Below, piece after piece: positions 24,296-32,068 of a stretch of 64,000 nucleotides of DNA (the stretch's first letter is position 1; each line of letters starts with the position of its first letter). The DNA is taken from assembly GCF_003722335.1 (NCBI RefSeq), contig NZ_CP026100.1, positions 186,001 through 250,000 of the forward strand, in the 5' to 3' direction. Origin of the DNA: Caulobacter flavus (lineage in GTDB: Bacteria; Pseudomonadota; Alphaproteobacteria; Caulobacterales; Caulobacteraceae). The notes beneath the pieces were generated by a model. It saw nothing but the letters and a program-made list of their open reading frames with translations. It made no database searches and was not told where the DNA came from. Made by a program: the position numbers and the translations under genes.

Positions 24296-26347
24296 ATGCG
24301 CATTTCCAACCGGACGCGCGGCCTGTTGCTGGCCGGCGTCGCCAACCTCGTTCTCGCCGGCCTCGCCCACGCCCAGGGCGCCGATGCGGCCGAAGAGGCC
24401 GTCACCACCAGCAAGCTGTCGCTGGGCAAGGTCGTCGTCTCGGCCGGCCAGGAGAAGGTGGCGATCGATACGCCCCAGGCCGTGACCACGCTCGACCAGG
24501 ACGCCATCGACCAGGCCCAGGCCTCGACCATCGGCGACCTGCTGGCCGGCATCCCCGGCGTCAACACCATGGGCGGCGTCGGCGCCCTGGGCCAGGGCTT
24601 CAACATCCGCGGCATGGGCACCGGCCTGGCCGACAGCGACAGCCGCATCCTGATGCAGATCGACGGCGTCACGAAGTTCTTCGAGCAGTACCGGATGGGC
24701 GCGTTCTTCAGCGACCCCGAGCTCTACAAGCGCGTCGAGGTGCTGCGCGGCCCGGCCTCGTCCACCCTCTACGGCGCGGGCGCCCTGGCCGGCGTGGTCA
24801 GCTTCACCAGCAAGGACGCCTCGGACTTCCTGCAGGGCGACGACCGCTTCGCCATACGCCTGCGCGGCGGCGTCGAGAGCAACGCCGAGGCCCGCTTCGG
24901 CTCGGGCATCCTGGCCTTCAAGCCGACCGAAAGGCTGGAAGTGCTGGGCATGTACACCAGCCGCCGCAGCGACGAGTACGAGAACGGAAACGGCCAGGTC
25001 GTGCCGGCCTCCGACGCCAGCTCCGACAGCTACCTGCTGAAGGGCCGCTACACCTTCGGCAAGGACCACAGCGTCTGGGCCTCGTACCAGAACTGGAAGA
25101 ACGACAGCGTCCAGATCTACGACCAGTCCGAGGCCATGGCCACGACGCCGGTGCGCCGCAAGACCACCGACGACACCGCCGTGATCGGCTACCAGAACGC
25201 CTTCGAGGGCAACGACCTGCTCGATTTCGAGGCCCAGGCCTCGTACGCCAACAGCAAGGTCAACCAGACCGACACCACCTTCCTGTCGGGGGTGCTGGAG
25301 TCGGAGTTCTCGTACAAGACCTATCAGGGCCGCGCCCAGAACACCTCGGAGTTCCAGTTCGGCGGCGACGGCGTCGCCTTCCTGACCATCGGCGCCCAGG
25401 CCTACAAGCAGGAACGCCGCAACCCGCGCCGCACGGCCACGGGCGTCAACCACGGGGCGGCCACCCACCCCGAAGGCGACATGGAGAAGTACGGCCTGTT
25501 CGCCCAGGGCGAGGTCACCTACGGCAAGCTGACCGTGATCCCGGGCGTCCGCGTCGACTGGACCAAGCTGCAGCCGGGCCTGGGCGTCACCACCACCAGG
25601 GAGGTCAAGGACAACGGCGTCTCGCCGAAGATCGCCGCCCTCTACAGCCTGACCGAATGGGCCTCGGTGTTCGGCTCGATCGCCCACACCGTGCGCATGC
25701 CGGTGCTGGACGAGATCTACAGCCGCACCTCGACGGCGGCGACCAACTACAGCCTCAACCTCAAGCCCGAGGAGTCCGACAACTACGAGGTCGGCGGCAC
25801 GCTGCAGTTCCGCAACCTGTTCGGCCAGGGCGACCAGGCGCGGGTCAAGACCACGCTGTTCCGCAACGACGTCAGCAACCTGATCGCCCGCGGCACGGCC
25901 ACCTCCAGCTACTTCCTCAACATCGGCGAGGCCCGCTATTCGGGCGTCGAGGTCGAGGCCGAGTACGGCGCCAAGCGCTTCTTCGCCCGCGGCGCGCTGT
26001 CGGTGATCGACGGCGAGAACCGCACGGCGAACGTTCCGCTGAACACCATCCCGGCCGACACCCTGAACCTGACGCTCGGCTACGTCTTCCCGGCCCAGAA
26101 CCTGACCGTGGGCTGGCGCGGCGAGTTCGCCGACGACCAGAACGAGACCACCACCGCCTCGCTGCGCACGCCCGGCTATTCGGTGCACAACCTGTTCCTG
26201 ACCTGGAAGCCGCAGGACGGCGCGCTGAAGGGCCTGGAGGTGCAGGCCGGCGTCGACAACCTGTTCGACAAGGCCTTCCGCCGCCACCTGTCGTCGCTCG
26301 ACGCCGAGGGCCGGACGGTCAAGCTCACGCTCGGCAAGACCTTCTAG
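24296..26347 (+). CDS. TonB-dependent receptor, iron/heme type
   Basis: A 683-residue receptor with signal peptide (about 1-26), TonB-box region LGKVVVSAGQ, plug (STIGDLLAGIPGVNTMGG, GFNIRGMG, YKRVEVLRGPASSTLYGAGALAGVVSF) and a barrel ending KLTLGKTF. The plug spacing and the NLKPEESDNYEVGG region in the barrel resemble hemoglobin/heme receptors. A Fur box precedes it and a dedicated tonB gene follows 2 bp after its stop, both supporting iron acquisition. The ligand (heme versus siderophore) is not fixed by what I can see. Confidence 0.88.
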   Translation: MRISNRTRGLLLAGVANLVLAGLAHAQGADAAEEAVTTSKLSLGKVVVSAGQEKVAIDTPQAVTTLDQDAIDQAQASTIGDLLAGIPGVNTMGGVGALGQGFNIRGMGTGLADSDSRILMQIDGVTKFFEQYRMGAFFSDPELYKRVEVLRGPASSTLYGAGALAGVVSFTSKDASDFLQGDDRFAIRLRGGVESNAEARFGSGILAFKPTERLEVLGMYTSRRSDEYENGNGQVVPASDASSDSYLLKGRYTFGKDHSVWASYQNWKNDSVQIYDQSEAMATTPVRRKTTDDTAVIGYQNAFEGNDLLDFEAQASYANSKVNQTDTTFLSGVLESEFSYKTYQGRAQNTSEFQFGGDGVAFLTIGAQAYKQERRNPRRTATGVNHGAATHPEGDMEKYGLFAQGEVTYGKLTVIPGVRVDWTKLQPGLGVTTTREVKDNGVSPKIAALYSLTEWASVFGSIAHTVRMPVLDEIYSRTSTAATNYSLNLKPEESDNYEVGGTLQFRNLFGQGDQARVKTTLFRNDVSNLIARGTATSSYFLNIGEARYSGVEVEAEYGAKRFFARGALSVIDGENRTANVPLNTIPADTLNLTLGYVFPAQNLTVGWRGEFADDQNETTTASLRTPGYSVHNLFLTWKPQDGALKGLEVQAGVDNLFDKAFRRHLSSLDAEGRTVKLTLGKTF

Positions 26348-26349
26348 CC

Positions 26350-27108
26350 ATGAGAACGCCCTGGCACGTTCGAGCCTGGGCGACGGGGGCGTCGTTGATC
26401 ATCAACGGCGCCCTCGGGCTGGCCGTCGTCCAGTGGGAGCAGAGGCCCGTTCTCGCGCCCATGGACGACGCGGCCATGCTGATCTCGCTGGGCGACCCGG
26501 CGCTCGACAGCGTCAAAAACGCGACCTCGCCGGACGCCGAGCCAGCCCCGACGCCGGAAACCGAACCCGCGCCGCCCCAGCCGGCGCAACCCGATAAGCC
26601 CGCACCCAAGCCGCTGCCGCCGCGTCCCGACGGCTGGCTGACCCAGGCCGCGCCAGCCCCGCTGTCACCCGCTCCGCCTTCGGAAGCTCCGCCGCGCCCG
26701 ACGCCGCCCGCCGCGAGCCAGGCCGCCGTACCCGCCGCCGCCCGGGCCATGGACGCCAGCGCCGCCAAGCCGCCCGCCGGCCGCCGCGACGCCGACAGCG
26801 TCCAGACCACCGCCGGCTCCAGCACCGCCTACGCCGCGCGCGTCCGCGCCTGGCTGGAAAGCCACAAGACCTATCCCAAGGCCGCCCGCATGCGGAAACA
26901 GCAGGGCACGGCCCACGTGACCTTCGTCCTCGACCGCGCCGGCCACGTGCTGGACTGCCGCGTCACCGGCCCCACCGGCCACGCGCTGCTGGACGCCGAG
27001 GTCCGCGCCATGGTCGCCCGCGCCGATCCGTTTCCGGCCCCGCCGCACACGATCAAGGGCGACCGCATCGAGATGGACGCGCCGGTGGAGTTCGCCCTGT
27101 CCCGCTAG
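26350..27108 (+). CDS. TonB energy-transducer protein
   Basis: A 252-residue TonB-family protein: a short cytoplasmic N-terminus, one membrane helix (about residues 11-27), a long Pro/Ala-rich periplasmic spacer (about 50-130) and a C-terminal TonB domain with YPKAARMRKQQGTAHVTFVLDRAG and a closing FALSR. It couples the proton-motive force to outer-membrane receptors. It starts 2 bp after the receptor stop and is presumably co-transcribed from the Fur-controlled promoter, so it probably serves that receptor. No exbB/exbD is present here. Confidence 0.92.
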   Translation: MRTPWHVRAWATGASLIINGALGLAVVQWEQRPVLAPMDDAAMLISLGDPALDSVKNATSPDAEPAPTPETEPAPPQPAQPDKPAPKPLPPRPDGWLTQAAPAPLSPAPPSEAPPRPTPPAASQAAVPAAARAMDASAAKPPAGRRDADSVQTTAGSSTAYAARVRAWLESHKTYPKAARMRKQQGTAHVTFVLDRAGHVLDCRVTGPTGHALLDAEVRAMVARADPFPAPPHTIKGDRIEMDAPVEFALSR

Positions 27109-27133
27109 ATCCTCCCCCACAGGGGGAGGTTTC
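27108..27133. repeat. Short family C repeat fragment
   Basis: ATCCTCCCCCACAGGGGGAGGTT is one hairpin end of the family C element, without the rest. It lies between the convergent tonB and GH115 genes and may act as a bidirectional stem-loop. Confidence 0.6.
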
Positions 27134-27136
27134 CGA

Positions 27137-29995
27137 TCAGTTCGCCCTGACGCCCTCCGGCGGACCGAGATAACTCCCCGGAACCGTACCGCGCGAGATC
27201 ACCAGCCGCTGGAACACCACGCCCGCGTCCACCCGCCACAGCCGCACCCGATGCGCGCCCGCCGAGGGCACGGACAGCAATGTCGTCAGTGAACGGACGT
27301 TATCCGCCACCGCCCTGTCCCATGCCTTCTCCGAGGCGTCGGGGATGGTGTTGACCACTACGGGCGGCGCGTCGTCGATCGACACCGCGAAACGGGGACC
27401 CGCCCCGCCCGTGACGTCCAGCCCCGGCGAGACCAGCACCGTCAGGTCCACCGGCCCGGCCTTCTCGAAGTCGACCAGATAGTCGAGCACCGCTCCCTTT
27501 CCGGGTTCGCTCGCCGCCGCCGTGGTCGGATAGCTGGTCACGCCCGACAGCGTGCGGCCAAGGTTCGGAATGACCTTCCAGGCGACGCCGTCGGCGGCCA
27601 TCGCCCGCGTGTGATGTTCCGCCTCGATCGCCAGGGGCTGTCTCGCCTCGACGAAGGCCCCCCTGGCCGGACGCCGGCGCGGGTTGTCGACGACCGCCGT
27701 CACCACGACCTCGCGGCCGCCGCCGGCGATGCGGATCGGAACCCGATGCTCGCCCTTGGGCGCGCGGCCCCAGTCGACGGTCACCTCCAGCCGCTGGTCG
27801 CCGCCACGCACCGGGTGCGTCACCTTCAGCCAGGGGACCCCAGTCTTGACGGAGACGTTCACGGGCGTCGCGTCCCGCGCGAAGACGTCGATCCACCGGT
27901 AGTCCGCACCCCAGCGATGCAGTACCGGCAGATCCGCCCCGCCCTCGCCCACCGGCGCCTCGCGGCCCTCGACGGCGACGCCGAAGCCTTCGCCGACCGG
28001 CGCGGTCGCCAGGGCGGGCATCACATTCGTCTCCGGCTGCTGCCAGCCGGTGTAGCCGATGTGGGTCTGGCTCATCATGTGTCGCCACTTGCCGCCGGCC
28101 AGGTCCTCGTGGAACTGGCGGGTCAGCTCGGCGTCGCGGGCGAAGAGGGCCCTGGCGAGATCCGCCTGCTGCGCCGCCGCCGCCGCCCGCCCCTGCGCCG
28201 CGTAGAGCCGGTTACGGCCGACCGCCAGATAGAGCCGGGTCTGGTTGGCGCTGGCCATGATCGGGAACCAGACCAGCTGGAAGAAGGCGTCGTCCTGAGC
28301 CTTGGGCAACAGCGCGCGCACGGCGGCGGCGCGACGTTCCAGGGCGCCCCACTCGGCCTCCACCGCCTCGGCCTCGCCGAAGTTCACCAGGCTGAAGGTC
28401 GTCGCGTCGATCAGCTCGGGCTTCCGCCGTGCGTTCAGCAGGGTGTAGCCGTCCAGCAGCACCGCGATCTCTTTCGCGTCCTCGGTCCCGAACTGCGCGG
28501 CCGCCCAGTCGCGGGTATAGGTCGACAGCTTCTCGACCGGCATGGCGTCGGGGTTCCAGGCCAGGTCGAGGAAGAACTCGGTCGGCAGCTCCATCGGCTT
28601 GAGGTCGCCGACATTGACGATCCACAGCCGGTCGGCGCCGTGGTCATCGGCGCGCTTCATCTGCTCCCAGGTGCGCTCGATCTGGTTGGTGTTGAGCCAC
28701 TTGTAGTTCCGCGGCCCGCCCACATAGTCGAAGTGATAGTAGACGCCGTAGCCGCCCGGCCGCGTCTCGCCGACCTTCGGCAGCCTGCGGATGTTGCCCC
28801 AGTTGTCGTCGGCGAACAGCAGGGTCACGTCGTCGGGCACGCGCATCCCGGCGTCGTAATAGTCCTGCACCTCCTTGTAGAGCGCCCAGACCTGGGGCGT
28901 GGCCGACGGGTCCTTGCCGGTGACTTCGCCAATGATCCGGCGCTGGTCGCCGACGATGGTTTCCAGCAGCCTGGTGGCGGTCCCTTGCGTCATCGGCTCG
29001 TCGCCGTCGCCGCGCATGCCGACCGTGACCAGGCTCTCGTTGGCGCCCATCCGCGCGATCCCCTCGCGCCAGAAGCGGCGCAGGGCCTGCGGGTTCTTCG
29101 AATAGTCCCACGGCCCCTGGCCGTAGCGCTCCCATTCCACGTGAGCCCGCATCATCGGTTCGTGGTGCGAGGTTCCGATGACCACGCCCATCTCGTCGGC
29201 CAGCACGGCGTTCAGCGGATCGTCGTCGTACAGCGCCTTGCCCCACATGGCCGGCCACAGGTAGTCGCCCTTCAGCCGCAACACGAGCTCGTAGACCTGC
29301 TCGTAGAAGGCGTGGTTGAAGCCGCCGAACGTGGCGTTGGCCCAGCCGTAGAGGGCCGGGTTCTCGTCGTTGAGGAAGATGCCCCGGTACTTGACCTTGG
29401 GCGCCTGCAGGTTGGCGCCCGGCGCCACCGAGAGGTCGCGGCGCACCGGCACCGGCACGTCGGCCCACCAGGTCCACGGCGACACGCCGGCCCGTTCGGA
29501 AAGGTCGTAAGCGCCGAAGATCGCACCGCGCTTGTCGGCCCCGGCGATCACCAGCGCGCGGGCCACGCCCGGACGCGGGTTGTCGACCACCTGCTGGACG
29601 AAGCCCTCCCAGCGGCCTTTCAGCGCCGAGACATCCAGCTTGCCCGAGGCGACAAGGGCGTCGATCTGGGCGCTGCGGCCCAGCGTGCCGACGATGACCA
29701 GCGGCGCGTCCTTGGCCGGCTGGGCGCCGCCGGAAAGCTTGGACAGATCCCCGCGCAGGCCCTGCACCGCGCGCAGCACGCCGGGCCAGTCGGCGACGTC
29801 GGCCTCGACCCGCGCGGGCTTGCCGCTGTCGATCAGCGGGAAGCCGCCAGCCACGGGGCGGTCCGACACCGCCGCGGCCGCCAGGGGCGCCGAACGCGCG
29901 GCGGTCGGCGCCGCCAGCGCCGCGGCGGCCGCCACGGCGGCGGCGAGCGCCAGCGCGGAGACGGCCGCGCGAAGTCCCGCGACGCCCTTGCTCAC
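27137..29995 (-). CDS. GH115 alpha-glucuronidase, exported
   Basis: A 952-residue family GH115 protein. This family removes (4-O-methyl-)glucuronic acid from internal as well as terminal xylose residues, complementing GH67. Recognisable blocks are APKVKYRGIFLNDENPALYGW, LKGDYLWPAMWGKALYDDDP, GTSHHEPMMRAHVEW, FADDNWGNIRRLP and VGDLKPMELPTEFFLDLAWNP. The C-terminal part is the usual Ig/jelly-roll extension. The GTG at 29995 overlaps the upstream esterase stop as GTGA and opens a hydrophobic signal peptide. A 1625-codon open frame running further upstream is an out-of-phase reading through the esterase gene. Third gene of a GH3-esterase-GH115 operon. Confidence 0.93.
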   Translation of the reverse strand: MSKGVAGLRAAVSALALAAAVAAAAALAAPTAARSAPLAAAAVSDRPVAGGFPLIDSGKPARVEADVADWPGVLRAVQGLRGDLSKLSGGAQPAKDAPLVIVGTLGRSAQIDALVASGKLDVSALKGRWEGFVQQVVDNPRPGVARALVIAGADKRGAIFGAYDLSERAGVSPWTWWADVPVPVRRDLSVAPGANLQAPKVKYRGIFLNDENPALYGWANATFGGFNHAFYEQVYELVLRLKGDYLWPAMWGKALYDDDPLNAVLADEMGVVIGTSHHEPMMRAHVEWERYGQGPWDYSKNPQALRRFWREGIARMGANESLVTVGMRGDGDEPMTQGTATRLLETIVGDQRRIIGEVTGKDPSATPQVWALYKEVQDYYDAGMRVPDDVTLLFADDNWGNIRRLPKVGETRPGGYGVYYHFDYVGGPRNYKWLNTNQIERTWEQMKRADDHGADRLWIVNVGDLKPMELPTEFFLDLAWNPDAMPVEKLSTYTRDWAAAQFGTEDAKEIAVLLDGYTLLNARRKPELIDATTFSLVNFGEAEAVEAEWGALERRAAAVRALLPKAQDDAFFQLVWFPIMASANQTRLYLAVGRNRLYAAQGRAAAAAQQADLARALFARDAELTRQFHEDLAGGKWRHMMSQTHIGYTGWQQPETNVMPALATAPVGEGFGVAVEGREAPVGEGGADLPVLHRWGADYRWIDVFARDATPVNVSVKTGVPWLKVTHPVRGGDQRLEVTVDWGRAPKGEHRVPIRIAGGGREVVVTAVVDNPRRRPARGAFVEARQPLAIEAEHHTRAMAADGVAWKVIPNLGRTLSGVTSYPTTAAASEPGKGAVLDYLVDFEKAGPVDLTVLVSPGLDVTGGAGPRFAVSIDDAPPVVVNTIPDASEKAWDRAVADNVRSLTTLLSVPSAGAHRVRLWRVDAGVVFQRLVISRGTVPGSYLGPPEGVRAN

Positions 29996-31911
29996 GGCGC
30001 GACCGCGATCTCGAACGGTCCCAGCGGCAGGCCGGCCATGTCGAAGACGTTGAAGGTCGGCGCGTCGGCCCAGGCGAACCGCACCTTGGCGGGGGTCATG
30101 CCGGCCGGAACGGCGATGCTCGCCCTGTCGCCCTCGACCCGGGCGTCGGCGAAGCGGCAGCCGGCCGCGTCGCACAGCTCGAAGCCGATGGCCCGGTCGG
30201 AACCGCGCGTGGCAAGCCGCTCGGCGACCTGTTCGAACCGCACCTCGATCACCTCGCCCACACGGCGAGCCGACACCGGCGACGGGCCGGTCGTCACGGC
30301 CTCGCCGGCCAGGCGCCGCGCGCCGCGCGCCAGGCGCTTGCCCACGTCCTGCTTGTTGGTCGGGTGGATGTCGGAGGGATCGCCGATGTCGGCAGTCACC
30401 GCCAGGGCGGCGCGGCCGTCCCGGGCCACGGCCAGGCGCTGGGCCTCGCGCACCTGGGGCCACCCGCTGTCTTCCGGCGCCAGCTGCGGCTTGCCATAGT
30501 TGGCCAGTTGCACCACCAGGGCCGGCATGTCGGGCGCCTGGCCCACGCGGCGCTCGCCGACGAGCTCGTGCAGCAGCGCCTGGTAGGTCTGGGCCCGGCC
30601 GGTGTTGCTCTCGCCCTGGTACCAGGCGAAGCCCTTGAAGGCGTACGGACCCATCGGCGCCAGCATGCCGTTGTAGAGGGTCGAGACCCCCGACAGCGTG
30701 TCCCACGGCGCGCGCGGCGGCTCGCCCGTGGTCTTGGGCTCGACCTGGTAGCGCCAGGCGGTCAGCGGGATCCGCGTCCCGTCGGCCAGCACCAGGGCGC
30801 GGGCGGTCTCGCCGTACATGCCGCCGTTGGCGTAGGTGTCGAGCGCCGAGACGACGATACGGTTGGCGCCGGCCTTCAGGGTCCCGGCCGCCACGGGGTA
30901 GACCCGCACCGTCCCCGCCCCCGAGGTCGAGCCGACCCCGACGCCGTTGACGAAGGTGGTGTCGACCTCGTCGACCATGCCGATCTCGAGGCTGGCCGCC
31001 CCCTTCGCCTGCGCCGCCGTCAGGGTGATCGAGGTCTCGAACCAGACCATGCCGTTGAAGTCGGCCAAGGCGGGCGCGCCCCAGGCTTCCCAGACGCCAA
31101 GGCCCTGCGGCGCGGGCGTCCAGTCGCCCAGGCCGTTCCACGGACCGCTGGCCGCGCCGTTGTGGCGCAGGCTCCACCAGGCCTTGATGGTCTCGCCCCA
31201 GCGGCGCTCGGCGGCGGGGCGGTCGCGGACCGACAGCTCCAGCGTGGCGATGTCGTTGTCGTAGTCGCCGGCCTTGCGCAGGGCGGCGGGGCTGAGCCAG
31301 GCCTCGATGGCCGAACCGCCCCACGAGGCGTGGACCAGGCCCAGCGGCGTCTTGTCGGTCTTCCGCAGCTCGCGGGCCATGTAGTAGCAGGCCGCCGAGA
31401 ACGACCCGACGGCGTCGGGCTTGGCCGCCTTCCAGGCCGGCGGCTTGAGGAAGGTCTTGCGCGGCTCGCGGCTGTCGGCGTGGTCGACATAGGCCATGCG
31501 CAGGCCGTCGTCGTTGGCGGACCGGATCTCCGACCACGAGTTGTTGCCGCGCTCGACCGGCAGCTCCATGTTCGACTGACCCGAGCACAGCCAGACGTCG
31601 CCGACCAGCACGTCGCCGACGGTCTGGACCGCGCCCGAGGCGGCCTTGGCCTCCAGGATATAGGGGCCGCCCGCCGCCATCGCCGGCAGGTCGACGCGCC
31701 AGGCGCCGTCGGCCCCGGTGGTCGCCGTAGCCGTCTTGCCGCCGAAGCTGACGGTCACCGCCTCGCCCGGCCTGGCCGCGCCGAACACCGGCAGCGGCCG
31801 GCCGCGCTGCACCACCGCATGGTCGGCGAACAGGCCGTTCAGCAACGGAGCCTGGGCGGCGGCGGGCGTGGCCATCACGGCGGCCAGCAGGATCGGCGCG
31901 ACACGGCGCAT
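29992..31911 (-). CDS. SASA-family carbohydrate esterase (putative acetyl-xylan esterase)
   Basis: A 639-residue exported protein (signal peptide MRRVAPILLAAVMATPAAAQ) of the sialate O-acetylesterase/SASA SGNH superfamily. The nucleophile is S113 in CSGQSNM; WGGSAIEAWLS and the DIHPTNKQ motif give the oxyanion and catalytic Asp/His regions. A beta-sandwich insert lies mid-protein. In xylan loci such enzymes remove acetyl groups from xylose or from glucuronoxylan side chains. It overlaps the GH115 start by 4 bases, and the GH3 gene is 157 bp upstream with a family C repeat between. Confidence 0.88.
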   Translation of the reverse strand: MRRVAPILLAAVMATPAAAQAPLLNGLFADHAVVQRGRPLPVFGAARPGEAVTVSFGGKTATATTGADGAWRVDLPAMAAGGPYILEAKAASGAVQTVGDVLVGDVWLCSGQSNMELPVERGNNSWSEIRSANDDGLRMAYVDHADSREPRKTFLKPPAWKAAKPDAVGSFSAACYYMARELRKTDKTPLGLVHASWGGSAIEAWLSPAALRKAGDYDNDIATLELSVRDRPAAERRWGETIKAWWSLRHNGAASGPWNGLGDWTPAPQGLGVWEAWGAPALADFNGMVWFETSITLTAAQAKGAASLEIGMVDEVDTTFVNGVGVGSTSGAGTVRVYPVAAGTLKAGANRIVVSALDTYANGGMYGETARALVLADGTRIPLTAWRYQVEPKTTGEPPRAPWDTLSGVSTLYNGMLAPMGPYAFKGFAWYQGESNTGRAQTYQALLHELVGERRVGQAPDMPALVVQLANYGKPQLAPEDSGWPQVREAQRLAVARDGRAALAVTADIGDPSDIHPTNKQDVGKRLARGARRLAGEAVTTGPSPVSARRVGEVIEVRFEQVAERLATRGSDRAIGFELCDAAGCRFADARVEGDRASIAVPAGMTPAKVRFAWADAPTFNVFDMAGLPLGPFEIAVAP

Positions 31912-31929
31912 GCTGTCTACTCCCTAGTC

Positions 31930-32066
31930 CAAGACCCTCCCCCTCTGGGGGAGGTGGCCCGGAGGGCCGGAGGGGGGCCGTTTTCAGCCTCCGCGACCTT
32001 GGCCGCTTCGGCAACGACTTCCCCCTCAGTCGGCTTCGCCGACAGCTCCCCCTTCAGGGAGAGCGC
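31930..32066. repeat. Palindromic repeat, family C (copy 1)
   Basis: CCTCCCCCTCTGGGGGAGG hairpin followed by TGGCCCGGAGGGCCGGAGGGGG at one side and CCCCCTCAGTCGGCTTCGCCGACAGCTCCCCC at the other. It sits inside the GH3-SASA-GH115 operon. Confidence 0.82.
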
Positions 32067-32068
32067 CT

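Noticed and set aside
27137..32014. A 1625-codon open frame that would fuse an N-terminal region to GH115
   Set aside because: The upstream 670 codons are an out-of-phase reading of the SASA esterase gene, rich in Arg/Gly/Pro. GH115 has its own GTG start with signal peptide at 29995.
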